DNA from: Mesorhizobium sp. WSM4306 | GTDB taxonomy: Bacteria; Pseudomonadota; Alphaproteobacteria; Rhizobiales; Rhizobiaceae | Assembly (NCBI RefSeq): GCF_007003975.1 | Contig: NZ_VFTC01000015.1 | Span: 92,259 to 156,258 of the forward strand | Reading direction: 5' to 3' | Length of the DNA stretch: 64,000 bases | In this document: one piece after another, positions 7,927 to 16,493 of the stretch | How positions within the stretch are numbered: position 1 is the stretch's first letter | Layout: each line of letters opens with the position of its first letter | Made by a program: the position numbers and the translations under genes | The notes under the pieces: model-generated | Database searches by the model: none | What the model saw: only the letters and a program-made list of their open reading frames with translations | Told to the model about the DNA's origin: nothing

Positions 7927-8955
7927 GTGACCAAGCCGCGCTCGCGCCGCGGCGGCGGCCGCCCGACGATCGCCGATGTCGCGCGCAAGGCCGGCGTCGG
8001 CGCCATCACCGTGTCGCGAGCGCTTCGCGAACCCGACCGCGTCAGCCAGGATTTGCGCCGCCAGATCCAGGCCGCGGTCGAGGAGCTCGGTTATGTCCCG
8101 GATCCCAATGCGCGGGCGCTGGCCTCGGCGCGCGCCGATGTGTTCGGCGTGCTGGTGCCGTCGCTGACCAACAACGTCTTCGCCGAAGTGGTGCGCGGCA
8201 TCTATGACAGCCTGTCGGACGGCCCGTTCCGCGTCCAGCTTGGCAACACCCATTATTCCGGCCTCGAGGAGGAGCGGCTGCTGCAGGTGTTCGCACCGCA
8301 GCGCCCGGCGGCGCTGATCGTGGCCGGCATCGACCAGACGCCGACCTCGCGAAAGCTGCTGGAGAGCGCGGGCTGTCCGGTGGTGCAGGTGATGGAGACC
8401 GGGCCCGATCCGGTCGACATGCTGGTCGGCTTCTCGCATTTCGACGGCGGCAGGACAGCGACCGAGCATCTGATCAAGTCGGGCTACCGGCGGATCGGCT
8501 TCATCGGCGCGCGTATGGATCCGCGCTCGCAGCGGCGCCTTGCCGGCTATCGGGCGGCGATGGAGAAGGCCGGCCTGTTCGACCCGCGGCTGATCACCAC
8601 CACGCCGCTGTTGTCCAGCGTGACGCTCGGCCGCGAGCTGCTTCGCGATGCGCTGGCCAAGATGCCGGCGCTCGACGGCGTCTTCTGCAACAATGACGAT
8701 ATCGCGCTCGGCGTTTTGTTCGAATGCCATAGCGCCGCACTCGACGTGCCGAAGACAATCGGCATTGTCGGCTTCAACGATCTCGAGATGATGCAGGCGG
8801 CGTTCCCGCCGCTCACCAGCATCCGCACGCCTCGCTATGAAATCGGACGTCGGTCTGTTGCCATGGCGCTGGCGGCGATCGCCGGGCGAAGGCCTGAGCA
8901 GCGGGTCATCGATCTTGGTTTCGAGCTCAAGCCCCGCGAGAGCACGGCACGCTGA
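7927..8955 (+). CDS. gntR: LacI-family gluconate-type repressor (GntR-like)
   Basis: 342 residues from GTG 7927, which follows GAGGGCAGGG. The LacI helix-turn-helix at residues about 13-33 (PTIADVARKAGVGAITVSRAL) is followed by a periplasmic-binding-type effector domain. Several stretches closely recall Escherichia coli GntR: VLVPSLTNNVFAEVVRGI, DGVFCNNDDIALG and the end VIDLGFELKPRES. It would bind gluconate or its phosphate and release DNA. The gene lies immediately upstream of the sugar ABC operon that ends in gluconokinase, and a perfect operator-like palindrome lies at 8999-9014 between them. Confidence 0.85.
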   Translation: MTKPRSRRGGGRPTIADVARKAGVGAITVSRALREPDRVSQDLRRQIQAAVEELGYVPDPNARALASARADVFGVLVPSLTNNVFAEVVRGIYDSLSDGPFRVQLGNTHYSGLEEERLLQVFAPQRPAALIVAGIDQTPTSRKLLESAGCPVVQVMETGPDPVDMLVGFSHFDGGRTATEHLIKSGYRRIGFIGARMDPRSQRRLAGYRAAMEKAGLFDPRLITTTPLLSSVTLGRELLRDALAKMPALDGVFCNNDDIALGVLFECHSAALDVPKTIGIVGFNDLEMMQAAFPPLTSIRTPRYEIGRRSVAMALAAIAGRRPEQRVIDLGFELKPRESTAR

Positions 8956-8998
8956 ACACGCTTTGGCGACCTCAGCAAATGGTGCTTTACACAATGTC

Positions 8999-9014
8999 AT
9001 GGTAGCGCTACCAT
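8999..9014. promoter_or_regulatory. Perfect LacI/GntR-type operator palindrome
   Basis: ATGGTAGCGCTACCAT is a perfect 16-bp palindrome with the central CG typical of LacI-family operators. It resembles the E. coli GntR site ATGTTACC-GGTAACAT in size and outer bases. It lies 44 bases after the stop of the LacI-type gene and 215 bases before the ABC operon start, the expected place for the repressor site. Confidence 0.75.
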
Positions 9015-9051
9015 TTTTATCAGGCAGGCATTGTGGTTGAGGAGCCACGCC

Positions 9052-9099
9052 TGTTTATTATACATAAGCAACAGCTCATGCTTGTTTATTATGTATAAT
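9052..9099 (+). promoter_or_regulatory. AT-rich promoter region with 31-bp-spaced direct repeats
   Basis: TGTTTATTAT occurs at 9052-9061 and again at 9083-9092, 31 bases apart (about three helical turns), in an otherwise GC-rich window. A perfect TATAAT at 9094-9099 is a good -10 candidate for the ABC operon, although no clear -35 is placed at 17 bases. The repeats could be an activator site. Confidence 0.45.
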
Positions 9100-9229
9100 A
9101 TGCTAGGTTTCGTTTCTCGCCCGTGAAGCGGCGAGGGGGAGGGGATCGGGCCGGCTTCGGGCCCTTGAGACGTGCCGCCATAGCCACGACAAACAGCATC
9201 AAGCAGAACTGCAAACGGGAGGAATATCG

Positions 9230-10354
9230 ATGATCAAGTCATTCGTTGGCGGCATCGTTGCCGCCACTGCATTCGTCATGTTGAGTTCGTCGGCGATGGC
9301 CGGCCCTGAAGTCGTCAAGGGACCAGCGGCCGAGCCCGACTGCTTCGCGCCGTGGGCGGCCGATACACAGTTCTTCAAATTCCCTAAGAAGGAAGGCCCA
9401 TACCGCATCGCGCTCGCCAACGGCTATATTGCCAACACCTGGCGCATCCAGATGATCCAGACGGCCAAGGCCTATGCTGCGCAGAAGGACGTCGCGGCAA
9501 AATTGAAGGAATTCAAGGTCGTATCGACCGGCGAGGATGTGCCGGCGCAAATCTCGGCGATCAACAACTTCATCGATTCCGGTTTTGACGCCATCGTCGT
9601 CAACGCGCAGAATCCGACCGCCTTCGGGCCGGTCATCAAACGCGCCAAGGAAGCCGGCGTCGTGCTGGTCGCCTTCGACAACATCCTCGACACCAAGGAC
9701 GCCATCAACGTCAACGTCGACCAGAAGGGTCTTGGCGCGCTGTGGGGCAAATGGCTAATCGACCATATACCGGATGGCGGCAAGATACTTGAAGTGCGCG
9801 GCGTTGCCGGCACGTCGGTCGATACCGACCGCCACAACGGCATCCATGAGGCCTTCGACGCCTCGGGCAAAAAATGGGACGTCACCGAGGTCGCCGGCAA
9901 GTGGGATGATCCGACAGCGCAGAAGGTCACTGCCGACGCGATCGCCACCAATGGTCCGTTCGTCGGCATCACCGGCCAGGGCGGCGACACCGGCATCGTT
10001 CAGGCGATGATCGACGCCAAGCATCCGTTCGTGCCGTTTGGCGGCGAAACCGAGAACGGTTTCCGCAAATTCTGCGCGGCGCACGCGGCGGACGGCCTGA
10101 AATGCTCCTCGGCCGGCACCGGCCCTGCCCAGGTCGCGGTCGCCATCAAGACGGCGATCGCCGCACTTGAGGGTCAGGTCGTACCGCAATCGGTCAAGCT
10201 GCCGCTCGCCATCGTCGAGGATCCGAACTTCAAGGAAGGCCAGGACTACTTCCCTGACCAGTCCGACAATTTCTTCGTCGGCAATTCCTTCCCGACCTGC
10301 GGCATCAATTTCACCGCGCAGGAAATCATGGGGCAGACCAAGGCGGACCAATAG
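9230..10354 (+). CDS. Sugar ABC transporter substrate-binding protein (gluconate-type system)
   Basis: 374 residues, ATG behind GGGAGGAATATCG. A signal peptide with cleavage near residue 24 (SSAMA-GPE) is followed by a Peripla_BP_4 sugar-binding fold: YRIALANGYIANTWRIQM, then DAIVVNAQNPTAFGPVIKRAKEAG, then ILEVRGVAGTSVDTDRHNG. It should deliver the ligand to the downstream ATPase and two permeases. Because gluconokinase is the last gene of the operon and the upstream repressor is GntR-like, gluconate or a related sugar acid is the likely ligand. Cysteines in the C-terminal third (FCAAHAADGLKC, FPTCG) could form a disulfide. Confidence 0.88.
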   Translation: MIKSFVGGIVAATAFVMLSSSAMAGPEVVKGPAAEPDCFAPWAADTQFFKFPKKEGPYRIALANGYIANTWRIQMIQTAKAYAAQKDVAAKLKEFKVVSTGEDVPAQISAINNFIDSGFDAIVVNAQNPTAFGPVIKRAKEAGVVLVAFDNILDTKDAINVNVDQKGLGALWGKWLIDHIPDGGKILEVRGVAGTSVDTDRHNGIHEAFDASGKKWDVTEVAGKWDDPTAQKVTADAIATNGPFVGITGQGGDTGIVQAMIDAKHPFVPFGGETENGFRKFCAAHAADGLKCSSAGTGPAQVAVAIKTAIAALEGQVVPQSVKLPLAIVEDPNFKEGQDYFPDQSDNFFVGNSFPTCGINFTAQEIMGQTKADQ

Positions 10355-10435
10355 GCTGCACATTCGGCGCCGCGGGATGCTCCGCGGCGCCGAACCACTT
10401 GCCATCCCAACCCATAAAACTGCCCCGGAGGGCTG

Positions 10436-11986
10436 ATGGACGGTGCGGTTCCACTCTTTCGCATGGAAGGCATTTCCAAGCGCTATGGCGGCGTGCGTGC
10501 GCTGGAGAAGGCCGAACTTTCGGTCACGTCAGGCAGCATCCACGGCATCCTCGGCGAAAATGGCGCCGGCAAATCGACGCTGATCAAGGTCATGGCCGGC
10601 GTGGTGGCGCCCGACGAGGGGTCCATGACGCTGGACGGGCGTGAGGTCAGCTTTGCCTCGCCGGCCGCCGCCAACCAGGCCGGCATCGTCTGCATCTTCC
10701 AGGAACTGTCGCTGGTCCCCGAACTCAGCGTCGCCGACAACATCGTCATTTCCGATCCGCCGACCCGGTTCGGCATGATCGATCGCAGGGCGCAGCGCCG
10801 CATTGCCGAAGAAGCCCTTGCCCGCGCGGGTGCGGCCGACATTCATCCGCTGGCGCTGGTCAAGGATCTTCCCCTTTCAAGACGGCAGATGGTCGAGATC
10901 GCCAAAGCATTGGCGAGGAAGCCGCGCATCCTGATCCTCGACGAGGCGACGTCGGCGCTGGCTGCCGCCGATGTCGCCAAGATCTTCGCGGTGCTGAAGC
11001 GGTTGCGTGAGGAAGGGCTGGCGCTGCTCTACATATCGCACCGGATGAACGAGATCGCGGAACTCGCCGACCAGTGCACGGTGTTTCGCAACGGCCGCAA
11101 TGTCGCTAGCTATGCCGCCGGTTCCAAGAGCGACAATGAGGTCGTCGAGCTGATGATCGGGCGAGAATACAGCCATATTTTTCCGCCCAAGCCAGTGCGC
11201 CTGCCGGCTACTGCTGTCCCGGTGCTCGAAGCGCGCAACCTGTCGTGGACAGACCGGCTGGACAATGTCTCGCTGACCGTCGCGGCTGGCGAGGTGGTGG
11301 GTCTCGGCGGCCTCGACGGCCAGGGCCAGCGCGAGTTGCTGCTTGCCTTCTTCGGCGTGCTGCGCGGTCGCTCCGGAGAGATACTGATCGATGGCAAGCC
11401 GGTGGCGATCGCCAGCCCGGCGGCGGCGCGCGACGACCGGATCGGCATGGCGCTGATCCCCGAGGATCGCAAGACGGAAGGGTTGATGCTGCCGATGACG
11501 GTGCGCGAAAACCTGTCCTTCGCGGCTCTCGACCGGCTGTCCAAAGGCGGGATCATCGACCGCGCCGCCGAACAGCGGCTGATCGACGACATGGTGGGGC
11601 TGCTGGCGATCAAGACGGCGGGCCTCGACATTCCGGTCGGCGCGCTGTCGGGCGGCAACCAGCAGAAGGTCGTCATCGCCAAATGGCTGATGCGCCAGCC
11701 GCGCATCATCCTGCTCAACGACCCGACGCGCGGTATCGATGTCGGCACCAAGCAGGAGCTGTACCAACTGTTGCGCAAGCTTGCGGACGCGGGTGCCGCT
11801 ATCCTGTTCTACTCAACCGACTATGACGAGCTGATCGGCTGCTGCGACCGGGTGCTGGTGCTCTATGACGGCGCGGTCAAGCGAGAGCTGGTCGGCGCCG
11901 AGATCACCGAACGGGCGCTGATCGCCAGCGCGCTCAACATCCATGGCGGCGACGCCGCCACCCCCAGGCACGGAGCGGACGCGTGA
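10436..11986 (+). CDS. Sugar ABC transporter ATP-binding protein (two nucleotide-binding domains)
   Basis: 516 residues, RbsA/XylG-like duplicated ATPase. The first domain has Walker A GENGAGKST (about residue 40), a diverged signature LPLSRRQMVEIAKALA and Walker B ILILDEATSAL. The second has a degenerate Walker A (GLDGQGQREL) but an intact signature LSGGNQQKVVIAKWL and LLNDPTRGIDVG, the usual asymmetry in this family. It powers the importer formed by the neighbouring permeases. The ATG at 10436 follows CGGAGGG; the stop overlaps the next GTG start by four bases, indicating translational coupling. Confidence 0.92.
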   Translation: MDGAVPLFRMEGISKRYGGVRALEKAELSVTSGSIHGILGENGAGKSTLIKVMAGVVAPDEGSMTLDGREVSFASPAAANQAGIVCIFQELSLVPELSVADNIVISDPPTRFGMIDRRAQRRIAEEALARAGAADIHPLALVKDLPLSRRQMVEIAKALARKPRILILDEATSALAAADVAKIFAVLKRLREEGLALLYISHRMNEIAELADQCTVFRNGRNVASYAAGSKSDNEVVELMIGREYSHIFPPKPVRLPATAVPVLEARNLSWTDRLDNVSLTVAAGEVVGLGGLDGQGQRELLLAFFGVLRGRSGEILIDGKPVAIASPAAARDDRIGMALIPEDRKTEGLMLPMTVRENLSFAALDRLSKGGIIDRAAEQRLIDDMVGLLAIKTAGLDIPVGALSGGNQQKVVIAKWLMRQPRIILLNDPTRGIDVGTKQELYQLLRKLADAGAAILFYSTDYDELIGCCDRVLVLYDGAVKRELVGAEITERALIASALNIHGGDAATPRHGADA

Positions 11987-12963
11987 AGGATTGGCGCTAC
12001 TGGCTTGCCGAACAACGCGGAACGCTGCTGGCGTTCGCCATCTTCATCCTCATGTTCGCGATTTACACCGCGAACCATCCGGCGGGATTTACCGCCAATG
12101 TCGTGCAGACGGCCTCCAACAAGGGCGTGCTGCTCGCCTTCGTCGCCATGGCGCAGACGCTGGTGGTGATCACCGCCGGCATCGACCTTTCCGTCGGCAT
12201 GATCTTCACGCTGACCAATTGCCTCGCCTCCTGGCTGGTCATCGGCACCGGCCTCGAGACCGCCTTCGGCGTCGTCGCCGTGCTCGGCACCGGGCTGCTG
12301 TGCGGCGCGATCAATGGCGCCATTGTCATCTACGGCAGACTGCAGCCAATCGTGGCCACGATCGCCACGGGTGCCGTCTATTTCGGCATCGCACTGCTGC
12401 TCAGGCCGTTCCCGGGCGGGTCGGTCAATGAGGATCTGGCCGATGCGCTCACCGGGCGCCTCTTCGGCGTGGTGCCGGCAAGCCTGGTCGCGCTGTTCGC
12501 CGTGGTGCTGATCGTCTGGGTGCCGTTCAGCCGTTCGGTGCTTGGCCGGGCCGCTTACGCAGCAGGCTCATCCGAGACGGCGGCCTACATGTCAGGTGTG
12601 CCGATCCGGCGCGGCAAGTTCGCCGCCTACGCGCTTGCCGGGCTGCTGGCGGCGATCGGCGGGCTGTTCCTGACCTTCTTCACCTATACGGGCGACGCGG
12701 CCTATGCCAGCGGCAACGCCTACACGCTGTTCTCGATCGCCGCCGTCGTGTTGGGAGGCGTTTCGCTGTTCGGCGGCAAAGGCAGCGCCATCGGGGCCAT
12801 CTTCGGCGCGCTCGCCTTCCGCACCATCGGCGACCTGCTGTTCGTCTTCGATTTCGACCCGCTCTGGCAGCCGCTGTTCCAGGGCGTTATCCTGCTGATC
12901 GCGGTCAGCCTCGGCGCCTTCGCCCTGTTTCGGGTCCGCAACCGGCTGGAGTGGTTCCTGTGA
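11983..12963 (+). CDS. Sugar ABC transporter permease 1
   Basis: 326 residues, GTG start overlapping the ATPase stop (GTGA). Eight to ten hydrophobic segments of the BPD_transp_2 (ribose-type) family are visible, including VVITAGIDLSVGMIFTLTN and VVLGGVSLFGGKGSAIGAIFGAL, conserved family motifs. With the second permease it forms the membrane channel of the importer. Confidence 0.9.
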   Translation: MKDWRYWLAEQRGTLLAFAIFILMFAIYTANHPAGFTANVVQTASNKGVLLAFVAMAQTLVVITAGIDLSVGMIFTLTNCLASWLVIGTGLETAFGVVAVLGTGLLCGAINGAIVIYGRLQPIVATIATGAVYFGIALLLRPFPGGSVNEDLADALTGRLFGVVPASLVALFAVVLIVWVPFSRSVLGRAAYAAGSSETAAYMSGVPIRRGKFAAYALAGLLAAIGGLFLTFFTYTGDAAYASGNAYTLFSIAAVVLGGVSLFGGKGSAIGAIFGALAFRTIGDLLFVFDFDPLWQPLFQGVILLIAVSLGAFALFRVRNRLEWFL

Positions 12964-13946
12964 GCGAGACGACCATCGGCGGCATCGCCGGGCGCATGCC
13001 GAAATTCATCCGCCGCGCCGATCCGGCGGTGCTCACCGCCTTTGCCTGCATCGTGCTGTTGCTGTTTCTCGGCAGCCTCTATTCGCGCAGCTTCCTGTCA
13101 CCGGAATATCTGTTGCAGCAGCTCAAGGTGGCGTCGTTCCTTGGTGTCATCGCCACCGGCATGATGCTGGTCATCCTGCTCGGCCAGATCGATCTGTCGG
13201 TGCCGTGGTCGGTGGCGGTCGGCGCCATGATGGCGGCCGCGGCCGCGGCCTATGGCCCGATCGGTGTGGCGCTGGCCATCCCGTTCGGCATCTTGTGCGG
13301 GGTGCTGATCGGCATCGTCAACGGCATCGGTGTCGCATATCTGCGCATCCCCTCGATGATCATCACACTCGCCACCAACGCCGTCGCGCAAGGGCTCATG
13401 GTCGTCTATACAGGTGGCTTCTCGCCACAGGATTCGGCCACCGGCGCCATGCGTTATCTCGCGACAGGTTTTGCCATTCCGGGTGTGCCCAACGCCGTCA
13501 TCATCTGGGCGTTGATCGGTGCTGCGATGGTGCTCGTGCTGACCCGCACCAGCTTCGGCCGCAGCGTCTACGGCATCGGCAACCGCGAGCGTGCCGCCTA
13601 TCTCTCCGGCATCGACACAAGGCGCGTGGTGATGATCGCCTTCGCCATATCGGGCGGGCTGTCCGCCTTTGGCGGGGTGCTTCTCGCCGGCTATGCTTCC
13701 AAGGCGGCTCAGTCGATGGGTGACGCCTATCTCCTGCCGTCGATCGCCGCCGTGGTGCTTGGCGGCACCTCGATCCTCGGCGGGCGCGGCTCCTATCTCG
13801 GCACCGTCGCCGGCGTCATCCTGATCACGCTGTTGCAGTCCATCCTGTCGGTCATGCAGATGCCCGAGGCCGGCCGGCAGATCATCTATGGTGTCGTCAT
13901 CGTCGCCATGCTCCTGCTCTACGGCCGCGCGCCGGCAAGCCGCTGA
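12960..13946 (+). CDS. Sugar ABC transporter permease 2
   Basis: 328 residues from a GTG that overlaps the previous stop by four bases (GTGA); the in-frame GTG at 12951 is less likely. It is a BPD_transp_2 family membrane protein with the conserved VILLGQIDLSVPWSVAVGA and VVLGGTSILGGRGSYLGTVAG motifs. It is a paralogue of the preceding permease, so the channel is probably a heterodimer. The stop is followed after two bases by the gluconokinase start. Confidence 0.9.
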   Translation: MSETTIGGIAGRMPKFIRRADPAVLTAFACIVLLLFLGSLYSRSFLSPEYLLQQLKVASFLGVIATGMMLVILLGQIDLSVPWSVAVGAMMAAAAAAYGPIGVALAIPFGILCGVLIGIVNGIGVAYLRIPSMIITLATNAVAQGLMVVYTGGFSPQDSATGAMRYLATGFAIPGVPNAVIIWALIGAAMVLVLTRTSFGRSVYGIGNRERAAYLSGIDTRRVVMIAFAISGGLSAFGGVLLAGYASKAAQSMGDAYLLPSIAAVVLGGTSILGGRGSYLGTVAGVILITLLQSILSVMQMPEAGRQIIYGVVIVAMLLLYGRAPASR

Positions 13947-13948
13947 CC

Positions 13949-14503
13949 GTGGACGAAAAGACGGCACAGCCGCCAACGGGCGCTCCCGGCTCGGTGCCTC
14001 GGGCCATCGTGGTGATGGGCGTCGCCGGCTGCGGCAAGTCGGCCGTTGGCAAGGCGCTGGCCGCAGTGGAAGGGGCCGTGTTTGTCGAAGGCGACAGGCT
14101 GCATCCGCCCGAAAACGTCGCGCGCATGGCGAGCGGCGAGCCGCTCACCGATCAGCTTCGCGAAGGCTGGCTCGATGCCATTGGCGAGCGGATCGCGGAC
14201 CTAGCCGGCAGCGGCCAGAGCGTGGTCGCCGCCTGCTCGGCGCTGAAGCGCAGCTATCGCGAACGTCTGCGCGGTTTCCGCCGAGATATCGTTTTCGTCT
14301 ATCTGGAGATCGATCCCGCCACCGCCAAGCGGCGCGTCGACGCCCGCAAGGGGCATTTCATGCCGGCAAGCCTGGTCGACAGCCAGTTCGCCATCCTTGA
14401 GCCGCCTGGCGCCGACGAGCAGGCACTGACGGTCGACGCCACGCTTCCAGTGGCCGACATCGTTAGCGCCGTTGCCAGCCTGCTGGCCGGCGCAAAATCA
14501 TGA
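13949..14503 (+). CDS. gntK: Gluconokinase
   Basis: 184 residues, GTG start two bases after the permease stop. The P-loop GVAGCGKS (residues 24-31) is followed by FVEGDRLHPPENVARMASGEPL, the gluconate-binding block of gluconokinase. The C-terminal half has the LKRSYRERLR and GHFMPASLVDSQFAILE motifs of the family. It phosphorylates gluconate to 6-phosphogluconate, feeding the Entner-Doudoroff and pentose-phosphate routes, and gives the best clue to the operon's substrate. The last bases overlap the converging acyltransferase-like gene by six bases. Confidence 0.93.
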   Translation: MDEKTAQPPTGAPGSVPRAIVVMGVAGCGKSAVGKALAAVEGAVFVEGDRLHPPENVARMASGEPLTDQLREGWLDAIGERIADLAGSGQSVVAACSALKRSYRERLRGFRRDIVFVYLEIDPATAKRRVDARKGHFMPASLVDSQFAILEPPGADEQALTVDATLPVADIVSAVASLLAGAKS

Positions 14504-15646
14504 ACCACCCTCATCGGGCAAGGCGTTTTCCGGCCGTTCGGTGAACCGGTCGGCGCCGGACCAGATCATCATTTGCTCGGGGTAGAGTTTCAGCGCCTCC
14601 AGCAAGCGGTCGCGCTTGAGCAGGACGTATTCGGCCTGCAATGCCATGTTCTTGGCGCCGCCGGTCCTTGTCGTGGGCTCAGCGGTTCCCGCCGGGGTCG
14701 GCACCAGTTCGGGACTCAGGACGGCGCGGTACTGGCGGAACGGATCGGTCTCGAAGGTCGACATGGAAAACAGCGCCGCCTTGCCTCTGGCGGCGAAATT
14801 CGTCGGCGCCGAGGCGAGGTGGGTCCAGCCGCTCTCGCCGATCCCGACTTCGGTGAATGTCGAACCGGCATGCACGGTGTTGGTCACCAGCACGACGCCG
14901 TTGTTGCCAAGGATCTTCTGGATCCGGCCGGTGACCTGGTAGGCATCGCCGCGATCGAACACGATCCGGCTTTTCAGGAAACGGTTTTCGACCTGGACCA
15001 TCGGCGGGTTCAGGAAGCGCAGGCCGAAGGTCGAGTCGGAGATGCCGTGAGCGCTGACACTGAGCTGGTGCGCCTCGATGCCGGCTTCATAAAGCGCGCG
15101 CTTGCCGATGATGGTCTGGGCAGTGAACTGATCGCACCAGATGATGGCGCCGTGGCCGCGCTTCAGCGCCGCTTCCAGGCCCTCCAGGCCCTCAAGCCGG
15201 ATATCGGGTGACCAGCGGCGGCCGACGAGATGCGCGGCAAGCAGCAATCGCCTGCGATGGTTGGCGTAGAGCAGGGACCTGAACTGCTTTTGCGCATCGA
15301 TCCCGTTGCCGAGCACCGCGCGCGTCGCGGCGGCGTAGCGCACGAAGTCCTTGCGGATATGGCGCATGAGGCGCAGCCCCGATACGCGGCTGCAGATCGC
15401 TGCCCACCAGCTGACCGGAAGCAATGCCGCGACGCCGAGATAGAAGGCGGCCAGCACCAGCTCGCGAAAATCCCTGTTGTTGAAGGTGCGCAACTTGCCG
15501 GGGCGAACCAGCTTGCGGCTGAAGAAGCGCACGTGCTCGGCGCGTTCGGGCACCAGGAGATCGGCAATGATTTCAGTATGGTAAATGACGGCGGACGATG
15601 GTGTCCGGTCGGCTTTCCGGGATTTTCCCAACCACGGCAGCCTCAT
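14498..15646 (-). CDS. Putative LPLAT-superfamily (HtrB-like) acyltransferase
   Basis: About 382 residues from ATG 15646 (AGGTGG upstream); a GTG at 15703 would add 19 residues. A hydrophobic segment lies near the N-terminal third (LVLAAFYLGVAALLPVSWWAAI), followed by a region resembling lipid A-type acyltransferases: GHGAIIWCDQFTAQT, then VENRFLKSR, then FAARGKAALFSMSTF. The usual HxxxxD catalytic pair is not obvious (CDQF stands there), so activity is uncertain. It converges on gntK with a six-base overlap and appears to be a single-gene unit. The family assignment is tentative. Confidence 0.55.
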   Translation of the reverse strand: MRLPWLGKSRKADRTPSSAVIYHTEIIADLLVPERAEHVRFFSRKLVRPGKLRTFNNRDFRELVLAAFYLGVAALLPVSWWAAICSRVSGLRLMRHIRKDFVRYAAATRAVLGNGIDAQKQFRSLLYANHRRRLLLAAHLVGRRWSPDIRLEGLEGLEAALKRGHGAIIWCDQFTAQTIIGKRALYEAGIEAHQLSVSAHGISDSTFGLRFLNPPMVQVENRFLKSRIVFDRGDAYQVTGRIQKILGNNGVVLVTNTVHAGSTFTEVGIGESGWTHLASAPTNFAARGKAALFSMSTFETDPFRQYRAVLSPELVPTPAGTAEPTTRTGGAKNMALQAEYVLLKRDRLLEALKLYPEQMMIWSGADRFTERPENALPDEGGS

Positions 15647-15760
15647 CCGATCGGTGTCCACCTGTTCTTGCGCGTCCGAAAATCGCTTTACTGCGTCTGC
15701 CACGGGCGCGCAATCGGCGCCGGCAGGCCATGGTGAACGCCATTCAAGGTTCGAACTTAT

Positions 15761-16210
15761 CTAAATCTGCGACGTCAGTTCGACCGGAAAATCGTCATTG
15801 TCGGCATCGCGCATGGCGGCGAGGCTTCTGTTGTCCAGCACCTCGGCGATTGCCTGGCGCACCTCCAGCATCATGTGCCGGACCTGGCAGGTCGCTTCGT
15901 CGCAATCCTCGCAGCGCTGGTACTGGGTGCGGCTGGCGCAAGGGATCGGCGCCAGCGGCCCGTCAAGCACGCGCACGACGTGGCCGATCTTGATCTCGGA
16001 GGCAGGCCGGGCGAGGCGATAGCCGCCTTCCTTACCCTTGCGGCTCAGCACAAAGCCGGCATTTCGCAGCTCGCCCAGAATGGCATCCAGGAATTTCTTC
16101 GGGATGTTGTTGGCGACCGCGATGTCGTTGACGAATGCAAGCTGGCCGACCGGCAGGCCGGAAAGATGCACGAGGGCCTTGAGGCCGTATTTGCCTTTTT
16201 TGGTAAGCAT
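15761..16210 (-). CDS. Rrf2-family transcriptional regulator next to sulfate transport genes
   Basis: 149 residues. The N-terminal winged helix is typical of Rrf2 (KKGKYGLKALVHLS, NNIPKKFLDAILGELRNAGFVLSRKGKEGGYRLARP). Four cysteines follow (C91, C100, C103, C108), similar to the Fe-S-coordinating region of IscR/NsrR-type members. Its position beside the sulfate ABC operon suggests control of sulfur assimilation, comparable to CymR-type Rrf2 regulators, but Fe-S or redox sensing is also possible. ATG 16210 has a weak ribosome site. The direct target cannot be read from the sequence alone. Confidence 0.82.
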   Translation of the reverse strand: MLTKKGKYGLKALVHLSGLPVGQLAFVNDIAVANNIPKKFLDAILGELRNAGFVLSRKGKEGGYRLARPASEIKIGHVVRVLDGPLAPIPCASRTQYQRCEDCDEATCQVRHMMLEVRQAIAEVLDNRSLAAMRDADNDDFPVELTSQI

Positions 16211-16416
16211 GCCCGTTTCAGTTCATGAAAACCCCAACCACCCGCATCTGGCGGTTGTTTGTGTGCAAATCATGACGTTTCGCCTGAACAACCCGGTTTC
16301 GCATAGAACAGACCACCCGGTTGAGAGGCTAGGCATAAAGGCGTTGATTCTTTATAACGTTTTTCACATATGCCGCCGGATTCTGGCGGGTAGCAGTCTC
16401 TAGGCGCGCGAAAAAG

Positions 16417-16443
16417 AAAAAGCCGGCAAAGAGCCAGCTTTTT
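16417..16443 (-). terminator. Rho-independent terminator of the sulfate operon
   Basis: AAAAAGCCGGC-aaaga-GCCAGCTTTTT forms an 11-bp stem with one G-T mismatch; on the minus strand it is followed by a T-rich tail. It lies about 50 bases after the stop of the last binding-protein gene of the sulfate operon. Confidence 0.75.
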
Positions 16444-16493
16444 CTGTTCAGTTTTTCGGTCGGATGCTGCCGATGTCAGCGGCTGCCATAGGT

